Below are positions 1-6,127 of a stretch of DNA of 15,818 bases, one piece after another; within the stretch, counting starts at the first letter, position 1; each line of letters opens with the position of its first letter. A program made the translations under genes and the position numbers. Source of the DNA: Avimicrobium caecorum (lineage in GTDB: Bacteria > Bacillota > Clostridia > Oscillospirales > Ruminococcaceae); the NCBI GenBank assembly GCA_904394705.1, contig CAJFNJ010000041.1, forward strand, positions 1 through 15,818, given 5' to 3'. The notes beneath the pieces are model-generated. The model worked only from the letters and a program-made list of their open reading frames with translations. It ran no database searches and was not told the DNA's origin.

Positions 1-63
1 AATTGACGCTACCAGTGAGAGTGTTACAATCCATTGGAAGATCTAAAACCTTTTCACTTGGCA

Positions 64-525
64 TTATGCCTTTGTAAAAAATAGTTTGCTGATCAGCGCA
101 AAGATGAGCGGAGCAATCAGGTTGAAGAATACAATGATGAAGATGAAAATAACCAGCGGCTTCAGACAGCCGGCATTGGATTTGTTGGTCTTGGCTTTGC
201 CGGAGAATTTCTTGGTGCCGAAATCACCGCCGAATGCGGATTTGAACACATCTTCGGTGGTTTCCAGCCGGTCCAGCTTCTGTCTGGCCCGGGCATATTT
301 CTGCTGCAGACCCCGGTCAATGCTGGTATCCGGACGGACAACCTCCTGGGAATCATCATGCTCGGCGGATTTCATCTCAATGATCCGCTCCACATCATCG
401 GCTCCACAGATATGCTGATGGGCGTCCTTGACATAGTTGAATGCGCCGCAGTTGGGGCAGGCCTCACTTTTCAGATAGTCATACCGTTTTCCGCAGGATT
501 CACAGGTAATCATTTGTCTGGCCAT
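64..525 (-). CDS. small zinc-ribbon protein with one C-terminal membrane segment
   Basis: Function unknown. The N-terminus carries a compact zinc ribbon: with the start chosen here, paired cysteines at residues 8/11 and 23/26 (CxxC-x11-CxxC). A second His/Cys cluster (HQHIC) lies near residues 36-40. A charged middle part (about 45-95) with many Arg, Lys and Asp residues looks helical, and a Lys/Gly-rich linker leads to one strongly hydrophobic segment at about 123-145. The protein is therefore probably membrane-anchored with the zinc finger in the cytoplasm. An in-frame ATG at 531 would add two residues, but it sits only 3 nt from GGAGG (complement of 535-539). The ATG at 525 has 9 nt spacing and is preferred. 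The gene lies 22 nt after the TraX-like gene on the same strand, so the two are probably cotranscribed. No clear terminator is visible after its stop. The reading frame is convincing; the role is not assigned. Confidence 0.75.
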   Translation of the reverse strand: MARQMITCESCGKRYDYLKSEACPNCGAFNYVKDAHQHICGADDVERIIEMKSAEHDDSQEVVRPDTSIDRGLQQKYARARQKLDRLETTEDVFKSAFGGDFGTKKFSGKAKTNKSNAGCLKPLVIFIFIIVFFNLIAPLIFALISKLFFTKA

Positions 526-547
526 ACTCATACGCCTCCTCTAATTC

Positions 548-1174
548 TTACAATACAAACCGCAGTATCCCCAATACGCACAGATGCGCAGGATAATACA
601 GATAAAAAAGCCGCCGGTCGTCCCGGCCCCGTTTGCCGTTATAAAGCCACAGCAAGGGCAATGCGATCAAGGACAGGGTCTGGGTCTGCAGGCCGAAAAA
701 CGCCAGATTGAGCAGAGCTGCCGCAGCCAGCTGTTCGGAACGGGCACGGTGGAACCGATCCAGCAGCAGGATCAGCAGTACCCCGTACATTCCATAGTCA
801 CAGCCGAGCAGTTCAGCAGCCAGTGCCGCTGTCAGTGCCAGGAGCCAACCCTCCATGCCCCGGCTCTGAATTGCCCACAGTGCCAGAAGTCCCAGTGCCA
901 GTGTGAAATATACATTCTGGTGCCCCCATTCGATCCCGCCATAAAAGGCCAGGTCAAAGGGCAGCTCCGAAAGCAATGCGAACCAGGTCAGACGCAGCAG
1001 GTACCGCCGGGGACTGCGGGTGTGACGGAGCCCTTCTCCGATGAAGAAGCACAGCACCGGCATCGCCAGCCGTCCGATCCAGCGCAGCAGCGGGATCTCC
1101 GGGAAAAATACAGCACCGATATGGTCGGCAGTCATGGCCAGCATCGCCAGCAGTTTGAGCTGAAATCCGGTCAT
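548..1174 (-). CDS. TraX family membrane protein
   Basis: A 208-residue, very hydrophobic protein with about seven membrane segments. The opening (LKLLAMLAMTADHIGAVFFP, then RWIGRLAMPVLCFFIGEGL) is the hallmark of the TraX family. It includes the D-H pair at residues 17-18, the Arg-rich loop HTRSPRRYLLRL near 51-62 and the SELPFDLAF motif near 69-77. The plasmid F member N-acetylates pilin. Chromosomal copies are common in Firmicutes and their substrate is unknown, so transfer of an acetyl group to a protein or cell-surface partner is inference. No other conjugation gene is nearby. The start is the ATG at 1174, with AAGGAGG 6 nt upstream. It is the first gene of a two-gene operon with the zinc-ribbon gene, driven by the promoter at 1230-1258. 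Confidence 0.85.
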   Translation of the reverse strand: MTGFQLKLLAMLAMTADHIGAVFFPEIPLLRWIGRLAMPVLCFFIGEGLRHTRSPRRYLLRLTWFALLSELPFDLAFYGGIEWGHQNVYFTLALGLLALWAIQSRGMEGWLLALTAALAAELLGCDYGMYGVLLILLLDRFHRARSEQLAAAALLNLAFFGLQTQTLSLIALPLLWLYNGKRGRDDRRLFYLYYPAHLCVLGILRFVL

Positions 1175-1229
1175 CTTCCGCCTCCTTCGCGGTCTGCCGC
1201 AAAAAGCACAGATCCGGGACTATACCTTT

Positions 1230-1258
1230 ATTATATGCTCTGTTTTATTCCAGCGCAA
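1230..1258 (-). promoter_or_regulatory. sigma-A promoter for the TraX/zinc-ribbon operon
   Basis: Read on the minus strand: -35 TTGCGC (1258-1253), a 17-nt spacer, then -10 TATAAT (1235-1230). Transcription would start near 1223 and leave a leader of roughly 50 nt before the ATG at 1174. The -10 is perfect and the -35 keeps the TTG core. Confidence 0.7.
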
Positions 1259-1383
1259 GAGCGCACCGGCGCTTTTCGACCGATTCTGCCATTTCCGCAG
1301 ATGGTGTCTGCCTGGAACTGGAAGGGAAAACGCATATTCCATGCCGGTTCTGCCAAAGTTTTTTCTATTGGCTAAATTGCTAC

Positions 1384-1412
1384 TTGACAGAGCAGGAAGG
1401 GATTGCTATAAT
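1384..1412 (+). promoter_or_regulatory. consensus sigma-A promoter of the sufCB operon
   Basis: TTGACA (1384-1389), exactly 17 nt, TATAAT (1407-1412): both hexamers are perfect. The start of transcription is expected near 1419, giving an 80-nt leader to the GTG of sufC. So strong a promoter implies that control comes from a repressor; see the palindrome at 1427-1445. Confidence 0.92.
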
Positions 1413-1426
1413 TTGATTTGGTAAAT

Positions 1427-1445
1427 GTATACCGCATTGGTATAC
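1427..1445 (+). promoter_or_regulatory. palindromic operator candidate in the sufCB leader
   Basis: A perfect inverted repeat, GTATACC-N5-GGTATAC, whose 7-bp arms lie at about +8 to +26 from the expected transcription start. That position suits a repressor that blocks clearance or elongation. The arms resemble the outer ATACC/GGTAT parts of sites used by Rrf2-family regulators (IscR, CymR), which control Fe-S and sulfur genes. Assignment to that family is inference. No regulator gene is present in the window. Confidence 0.65.
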
Positions 1446-1498
1446 CAAAGCCAACCAACCAAGTGCAAGAATCATATCCGATTCAGGAGGTGTTCCGC

Positions 1499-2227
1499 GT
1501 GCTGGAACTCAAAGATATATGTTATACACTGCCGGACGGCAAGGAGATCCTCAAGCATATCGATCTCACAGTCCGGGATAATGAATTCATGGTCATCACT
1601 GGCCCCAATGGCGGCGGTAAATCCACCCTCGCCAAGCTCATTGCCGGTATCGTGACCCCCACTTCCGGACAGATCCTGCTGGATGGCCAGGATATTACCG
1701 GGCTGGACATCACCAACCGTGCCAATATCGGCATCAGTTTTGCATTCCAGCAGCCGGTGCGCTTCAAGGGCATTACAGTCCGGGATCTGCTCTCGCTGGC
1801 TTCGGGCAAGGATCTCTCGGTACGGGAGGCCTGCGGCTATCTCACCCAGGTGGGACTGCATGGCGCCAGCTATGTGGAGCGTGAAGTGGATGCCACCTTC
1901 TCGGGCGGTGAGCTCAAGCGTATTGAGATCGCCATCGCCCTGGCAAGAGAATCCCGTCTTTCCATCTTCGATGAGCCGGAAGCCGGTATCGACCTGTGGA
2001 GCTTCAAGAATCTCATCGCGGTGTTCGAACACCTGCATGAGCAGAACAACGGCTCGATCATGATTATCTCCCATCAGGAGCGTATCCTCAATATTGCCGA
2101 TGAGATCGTGATCATCGCCGATGGCCGGGTGGCAAACAAGGGCAGCCGGGACGAGATCTATCCGCTGCTGCTGAACGAGGAGACCGCAGTACCCTGCGGC
2201 TGCTGCAAAGGAGGGAACTGCAGATGA
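1499..2227 (+). CDS. sufC: SufC-type Fe-S cluster assembly ATPase (SmsC-like)
   Basis: ABC-type ATPase of the SufC family that partners SufB in building Fe-S clusters in the cytoplasm; it is not a membrane transporter. With the GTG start at 1499 the protein has 242 residues, close to the usual 245-250. Visible motifs are Walker A GPNGGGKST (35-43), Q-loop FAFQQP (about 82-87), signature FSGGELKR (134-141), Walker B with D158-E159 in the IFDEPEAGID stretch, and switch His192 (ISHQE). The DEPEAGIDLWSF wording is typical of the minimal archaeal/clostridial type rather than E. coli SufC. The frame stays open upstream to 1418, but that overlaps the transcription start. GTG 1499 has AGGAGG (1485-1490) at 8 nt and begins where family homology begins. 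The C-terminus is odd: four cysteines at 233, 235, 236 and 241. The stop overlaps the next start (ATGA, 2224-2227), so translation is probably coupled. Confidence 0.9.
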   Translation: MLELKDICYTLPDGKEILKHIDLTVRDNEFMVITGPNGGGKSTLAKLIAGIVTPTSGQILLDGQDITGLDITNRANIGISFAFQQPVRFKGITVRDLLSLASGKDLSVREACGYLTQVGLHGASYVEREVDATFSGGELKRIEIAIALARESRLSIFDEPEAGIDLWSFKNLIAVFEHLHEQNNGSIMIISHQERILNIADEIVIIADGRVANKGSRDEIYPLLLNEETAVPCGCCKGGNCR

Positions 2228-3150
2228 ACAGCTATGATCTGATTATGGATCTGGTGGGCAAGGTATCGGATATCAGCGACCTGCCGGCAGTCGGCGCCTA
2301 CAATATCCGGGCGGACGGCTGCGGTACAGCCCGTCAGAACTCTGAGAATATCGAGATTATCACCAAGACGGACAAGCCTGGCATTGACATTATGGTCAAG
2401 CCCGGCACCAAGGGTGAAACCGTATACATTCCGGCAGTCATCACCCATGGCGGTGTGGACGATCTGGTCTACAACGACTTCTATATCGGGGAAGACGCCG
2501 ATGTCACCATTGTAGCGGGCTGCGGCGTACACAACTGCGACTGCGAGGATTCCCATCACAATGGTATCCACCGCTTCTTCCTGGCAAAGAACTCCAAGGT
2601 GCTGTATCTGGAAAAGCACTATGGTGAGGGCGATGGTTCCGGCAAGCGGATCATCAATCCCGAGACCGAGGTCTTTGCAGAAGAGGGCAGCACCATGGAG
2701 ATGAACACCGTCCAGATCAAGGGCGTGGACTCCACCAAGCGGGTGAGCAAGGCAGAACTCAAGGACGGCGCCAAGCTGGTGATCACCGAAAAGATCATGA
2801 CCCACGGCGACCAGACTGCGGAAACCAGCTTTGATGTCATCATGTCCGGCAAGGACAGCAGCTGTCATCTGGTATCCCGTTCGGTAGCCCGGGATAATTC
2901 CAAGCAGGTATTCCGCTCCTATATGCGGGGCGATACCGAGTGCTATGGTCATTCCGAGTGCGACGGCATCATCATGGATAACGGTGTGGTATCGGCAATC
3001 CCCGAGATCATCGCCAATGATGTGGATGCCCGTCTGATCCACGAGGCAGCCATCGGCAAGATCGCCGGTGAACAGCTCATCAAGCTGATGACCCTGGGCC
3101 TGACTGAAAAGCAGGCAGAGGAACAGATCATCAACGGCTTCCTCAAGTAA
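2224..3150 (+). CDS. sufB: SufB/SufD family Fe-S scaffold protein, short form (SmsB-like)
   Basis: A 308-residue member of the SufB/SufD beta-helix family. E. coli SufB has about 495 residues; this short version lacks the long N-terminal part and matches the minimal form found in methanogens and anaerobic clostridia. Such proteins form a complex with the SufC-like ATPase and hold a nascent Fe-S cluster. Candidate ligands are visible: C100, C105 and C107 in the AGCGVHNCDCEDSHHNGIH stretch (98-116), C240 and C246, E261 in SAIPEIIAND, and H273. The C-terminal block from about 240 to 285 is the most conserved part of the family. It starts inside the sufC stop codon and has AAAGGAGGG just upstream, within the sufC coding sequence. 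No sufS, sufU or second sufB/D gene follows, so sulfur must come from elsewhere. A strong terminator ends the operon. Confidence 0.88.
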   Translation: MNSYDLIMDLVGKVSDISDLPAVGAYNIRADGCGTARQNSENIEIITKTDKPGIDIMVKPGTKGETVYIPAVITHGGVDDLVYNDFYIGEDADVTIVAGCGVHNCDCEDSHHNGIHRFFLAKNSKVLYLEKHYGEGDGSGKRIINPETEVFAEEGSTMEMNTVQIKGVDSTKRVSKAELKDGAKLVITEKIMTHGDQTAETSFDVIMSGKDSSCHLVSRSVARDNSKQVFRSYMRGDTECYGHSECDGIIMDNGVVSAIPEIIANDVDARLIHEAAIGKIAGEQLIKLMTLGLTEKQAEEQIINGFLK

Positions 3151-3163
3151 TACAGAACCATGC

Positions 3164-3200
3164 AAAGGCAATATCCCGGTTTTGGGCTATTGCCTTTTTT
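3164..3200 (+). terminator. intrinsic terminator after sufB
   Basis: A perfect 10-bp stem, AAAGGCAATA (3164-3173) with TATTGCCTTT (3188-3197), an inner CCC/GGG extension after one mismatch, and a T run to 3200. It ends 25 nt before the TTG start of the next gene. Confidence 0.88.
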
Positions 3201-3225
3201 CATGCAGCAGAGAGGAGAATGGGAG

Positions 3226-4290
3226 TTGAATCTGGTTATCAACGAATCGCAGCCGCTGTGGGAGTATCTGCGCTGCGCAGAGAAGCCGGTGGTGCTCTAC
3301 GGCATGGGGGACGGCGCCCTGAAGATTCTGGCTGTGTGCCGGCAGTATGGCATTCCCATCGCCGGCATCTTTGCCAGCGATGAATTTGTCCGGGGGCACA
3401 GCTTCGAGGGCTACCCGGTGGAGAGCCTCGCGCAGATCGAGGAGCGGCTGGGGGATTTCATCGTGCTGCTCTGCTTCGGGGTGGACTATGATTCCATGCT
3501 CGAGCGCATCGCGGAACTGTCCCGCCGCCATGAAACCTATGCCCCGGATATTCCGGTGTTCGGCAGCGACCTGTTCACGCCGGAATACTTCCGGGAGCAT
3601 CAGGCCGAGCTTGAGCAGGTCTATGGGCTGCTGGCTGATGACGAGTCCCGGCAGATCTATGCCGATCTGCTGGCCTACAAGCTCAGCGGCAAGCTGGAGT
3701 ACCTCTACCGGCACATGGGCAGCCGGGAGGAGGACTTCGGCAGCATTCTGACGCCGGGCCCCGGGAGTGTCTATGTGGACCTGGGCGCCTATGACGGCGA
3801 CACGGTGGAGGAGTTTATCCGGCACTGTCCGGACTACGGCTGGATCTGGGCACTGGAGCCCGACCCCAAGAACTTCCGGAAGCTCCAGGCAGCCGCCGGG
3901 GAGCTTCCCCGGACAACGCTGGTGCCCAAGGGCAGTTACAGCGGGGAAGGGGAGCTGACCTTCTCGGCCCGGGGCGGACGCAATTCAGCGCTGGCGGAGA
4001 GCGGAAAAAAGCTGCGTCCGGTGGAGCTGACTTCGGTGGACGCTTTACTTCAGGGCAATCGTGCCGACTATATTAAAATGGATGTGGAAGGCGTGGAACG
4101 GGAAACTCTGCTGGGCTGCCGGGAGACCATTGCCCGCTGGAAACCCCAGCTGAGCGTAGCGGCCTATCACCGCACCGGAGATCTGTGGGAACTGCCGCTG
4201 CTGGTGCGAAAGCTTGGTCCGGATTACCGGCTGTATCTGCGCCGGCACAAGTATGTCCCGGCCTGGGAGATCATACTGTACGCCATATAA
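3226..4290 (+). CDS. FkbM family SAM-dependent methyltransferase with N-terminal Rossmann-like domain
   Basis: A 354-residue protein if it starts at TTG 3226. The C-terminal half is an FkbM-type methyltransferase: SAM-binding motif I at VYVDLGAYDGDT (D185 first), acidic end of strand 2 at WALEPDP (about 207-213), and the family signature YIKMDVEGVERETL (about 282-295), followed by the AAYHR motif. The N-terminal 110 or so residues (KPVVLYGMGDGALKIL, then IAGIFASDEF and FIVLLCFGVDYD) resemble a nucleotide-binding Rossmann-like fold often seen in sugar- or polysaccharide-modifying enzymes. The likely role is O-methylation of a sugar or other surface molecule, but the substrate is unknown. The frame opens upstream to ATG 3160 and 3202, which lie in or beside the terminator. 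TTG 3226 has GAGGAG (3212-3217) at 8 nt, so it is preferred. No promoter is visible between the terminator and this start. Confidence 0.82.
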   Translation: MNLVINESQPLWEYLRCAEKPVVLYGMGDGALKILAVCRQYGIPIAGIFASDEFVRGHSFEGYPVESLAQIEERLGDFIVLLCFGVDYDSMLERIAELSRRHETYAPDIPVFGSDLFTPEYFREHQAELEQVYGLLADDESRQIYADLLAYKLSGKLEYLYRHMGSREEDFGSILTPGPGSVYVDLGAYDGDTVEEFIRHCPDYGWIWALEPDPKNFRKLQAAAGELPRTTLVPKGSYSGEGELTFSARGGRNSALAESGKKLRPVELTSVDALLQGNRADYIKMDVEGVERETLLGCRETIARWKPQLSVAAYHRTGDLWELPLLVRKLGPDYRLYLRRHKYVPAWEIILYAI

Positions 4291-4606
4291 GAGCAACAGT
4301 CGTTCATAAATGGATTGTAATACTTCACAAAAATTTACAAACATTCACAGAATAAAGAAGAAGTTCTTACGAAATTGTGATAAAATTTTTTGAAGACAAA
4401 TGGACAAGTCAAAAAGCAAAATGCAAGGTAAAATTCTGGAAGCTGCAAATTTTCGTTAAATATATAACTAACTAAGCCGTTTGCGGGAATTTTTTGTTGA
4501 AAAAATGAATATAAAAGCCGATGGCACAGCGAAAAACTTCCAAAATTCCGGATTTTTCAGCGCTTTGGGAGATCAAAGCGTGCTTTGATTTGTAACCGAA
4601 ACGATG
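4291..4606. other. AT-rich gene-free leader upstream of the ATP synthase promoter
   Basis: About 315 nt with no credible gene and a base composition much richer in A/T than its surroundings. No convincing terminator for the methyltransferase gene is seen; the nearest candidates are weak A/T stems such as ATTTTTT-gttg-AAAAAAT near 4489-4506. Its only well-defined structure is the pair of competing palindromes at 4561-4589, annotated separately. Confidence 0.6.
4561..4589 (+). promoter_or_regulatory. overlapping palindromes upstream of the atp promoter
   Basis: Two inverted repeats share their middle arm: CGCTTTG (4561-4567) with CAAAGCG (4574-4580), and ATCAAAGC (4572-4579) with GCTTTGAT (4582-4589). 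The second is centred about 60 bp upstream of the expected transcription start, which suits an activator or repressor site on DNA. If transcribed from further upstream, the two hairpins would be mutually exclusive. Confidence 0.4.
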
Positions 4607-4635
4607 TTGCAATATTTTTAGTCATTTAGTATAAT
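4607..4635 (+). promoter_or_regulatory. sigma-A promoter of the atp operon
   Basis: TTGCAA (4607-4612), 17-nt spacer, TATAAT (4630-4635). The start of transcription is expected near 4642, leaving a leader of about 38 nt before the TTG of atpZ. Confidence 0.8.
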
Positions 4636-4679
4636 ATGAAAAACACAAGTTTGTTGCTTTTACTGCGGGAGGATGGGAT

Positions 4680-4940
4680 TTGGACAGAAAAACCCTTCGG
4701 GCTCTGGCGCGCAATCTGCCGCTGGTGACCCAATTCGGACTATCACTGGTTTTGCCGCCGATCCTTTGCTTTTTCGGGGCGCGGTGGCTGATGGACCGGT
4801 TCGGTCTGGGCAGCTGGGTGCTTCTGATTGCAGTCCTGTTGGCTCTGGCCTCCATCGTTTCAGCCTTTACCCAGTTCTTCCGCTATATGCTCCGGCAGGC
4901 GGAAGAGGAAGAACGCGATTATAAGGAGGGTGGCCTCTGA
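4680..4940 (+). CDS. atpZ: AtpZ/AtpI family small membrane protein, first gene of the atp operon
   Basis: An 86-residue protein with two membrane helices (about 16-36 and 43-66) and charged ends. Its size, topology and place before the atpI-like gene match the AtpZ/AtpI family (ATPase gene 1), thought to help assemble the c-ring or to carry divalent cations. The WLMDRFGLGSWVLL stretch matches the family's loop between the helices. The start is TTG 4680, with GGGAGG (4667-4672) at 7 nt; the ATG at 4673 directly after that site is in another frame. The stop shares one base with the next start (TGATG). Confidence 0.78.
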   Translation: MDRKTLRALARNLPLVTQFGLSLVLPPILCFFGARWLMDRFGLGSWVLLIAVLLALASIVSAFTQFFRYMLRQAEEEERDYKEGGL

Positions 4941-5323
4941 TGGAGATAGCGCTGGAGGAACTCCGACGCCTGCGCTGGGAACTCCTGGTCTGCAATCTGC
5001 TGTTATTGGGCGGATTGCTCCTGCTGGGACGGGATCTGGTCCCGGTGCTGCTGGGCATGGCGCTGGGCAACAGTGCAGCCGCGGCAAATTTTGTGCTGAC
5101 AGGCATAGCAGCGGAAGAAGCGGTTCAGCTTCCTCCCGATCAGGCCCGCCGGAAAATGGCATCCAGCTATTTTTCCCGGATGCTCATGCTGGCTCTGGTG
5201 CTGGCAGCCGGTCTGGTAATTTCCTGGTTTGATCCAATCAGTGTGGTATTTCCACTGTTCTTTGTGAAGATATCACTGACTGTGGGATATATCTTTTTGG
5301 GGAAAGGAGGAAATAAAAATTGA
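4940..5323 (+). CDS. atpI: ATP synthase subunit I
   Basis: A 127-residue protein with four predicted membrane helices: about 14-29, 33-55, 81-97 and 99-120. The layout and operon position are those of ATP synthase protein I, which assists assembly of the c-ring in the membrane and is not part of the finished enzyme. Sequence conservation in this family is low, so position and topology carry most of the weight. The ATG overlaps the previous stop by one base and has AAGGAGGG (4922-4929) upstream. The stop overlaps the atpB start as TTGA. Confidence 0.75.
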   Translation: MEIALEELRRLRWELLVCNLLLLGGLLLLGRDLVPVLLGMALGNSAAAANFVLTGIAAEEAVQLPPDQARRKMASSYFSRMLMLALVLAAGLVISWFDPISVVFPLFFVKISLTVGYIFLGKGGNKN

Positions 5324-6027
5324 ATGGTCCTGAAATACTGTTCTACATTCCGTTGTTCGGCGGACTGCCGGTGACGGAGACGCTGGTGAACTCCTGGATC
5401 GTCATGGCATTTCTGATTGTGCTGTCCCTGTGGCTGACACATGACATGAAGAAGCAGCACATCAGTAAAAAGCAGGCGGTCGTGGAGACAGTCGTCAGGA
5501 TGCTGTACCAGTTGGTAGGCGATACCATGGGGGAGGACAGGCTCTACTTTACTCCCTATATCGGAACCCTGTTCCTGTTTACACTGTGTGCCAACCTGAT
5601 GGGATTGCTCACTTTCCGTTCACCGACAGCCGATCTGAATACCACAGCAGCCTTTGCAATTATCTTCTTCGGGCTGGTACAGGTATTCTCGATCAAGGCG
5701 AATGGTCTGAAAAACCGTATCAAAGGCTTTGCGGAACCGGTGCCGGTGGTACTGCCGCTCAACATTGTGGGTGAGTTTTCCACTCCCATTGCGCTGGCAC
5801 TCCGTCTGTTCGGAAACATGGCCTCAGGTATTGTGGTAACTTCCCTGTTGTATCAGGCTCTTACCTGGGTATCCAACCTGGTATTCGGCTCGATCACATC
5901 TTTCCCGGTGTTCGCTGTGGGTCTTCCTGCGGTGCTGTCCATCTACTTTGATCTGTTTACAGGTTGCATGCAAGCTTTCATCATCAGTATGCTGACCATG
6001 GTATTTGTATCCATGGCTATGGATTGA
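5320..6027 (+). CDS. atpB: ATP synthase Fo subunit a
   Basis: Subunit a (235 residues) forms the two half-channels through which ions reach the c-ring. The essential arginine is R162 in LALRLFGNM. Other family landmarks are DLNTTAAFA (about 105-113), NIVGEFSTPIALAL (148-161) and the last helix FDLFTGCMQAFIISMLTM with Q218. Five to six membrane helices are visible. The start is TTG 5320: AAAGGAGG (5303-5310) sits 9 nt upstream and the protein begins LNGPEILFYIPL. It overlaps the atpI stop by four bases, so translation is probably coupled. Confidence 0.95.
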   Translation: MNGPEILFYIPLFGGLPVTETLVNSWIVMAFLIVLSLWLTHDMKKQHISKKQAVVETVVRMLYQLVGDTMGEDRLYFTPYIGTLFLFTLCANLMGLLTFRSPTADLNTTAAFAIIFFGLVQVFSIKANGLKNRIKGFAEPVPVVLPLNIVGEFSTPIALALRLFGNMASGIVVTSLLYQALTWVSNLVFGSITSFPVFAVGLPAVLSIYFDLFTGCMQAFIISMLTMVFVSMAMD

Positions 6028-6047
6028 TGCATGAACACACCTTCGTC

Positions 6048-6084
6048 AAAATACCGCAAAACCTTTGCGTATTTGCGTATTTTT
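6048..6084 (+). other. hairpin-forming repeat between atpB and atpE
   Basis: AAAATACCGCAAA (6048-6060) can pair, with one bulged C, with either of two tandem copies of TTTGCGTA (6064-6071 and 6072-6079); the second is followed by a T run. The two right arms could give alternative stems. This may slow transcription, act as a leaky terminator or protect an mRNA end just before the c-subunit gene. Confidence 0.45.
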
Positions 6085-6092
6085 AATAATGA

Positions 6093-6098
6093 TATAAT
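6093..6098 (+). promoter_or_regulatory. possible internal -10 box upstream of atpE
   Basis: A perfect TATAAT lies 29 nt before the atpE start, but the TTGCGT candidates for a -35 are 14 or 22 nt away rather than 17. It may be an internal promoter that raises c-subunit mRNA. Weak evidence. Confidence 0.3.
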
Positions 6099-6127
6099 GG
6101 AAACAACATGAAGGAGGAAATTATATT

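Noticed and set aside
3..30. TTGACG-16-TACAAT on the plus strand as a promoter
   Set aside because: It would read into the opposite strand of the zinc-ribbon and TraX genes, no plus-strand gene follows, and the hexamers are imperfect.
1418..1498. 27-residue N-terminal extension of sufC
   Set aside because: It would start at the transcription start, spans the palindrome and has no ribosome binding site; GTG 1499 has an excellent one.
2158..3171. Long open frame of 337 codons opposite sufB
   Set aside because: It is a shadow of the sufB codon pattern; the plus-strand protein has clear family motifs. The same holds for the long frames opposite atpA and atpD.
24..4320. 12-nt inverted match TTACAATCCATT (24-35) and its complement at 4309-4320
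   Set aside because: Matches of this length are expected several times by chance in a window of this size, and the contexts share nothing else.
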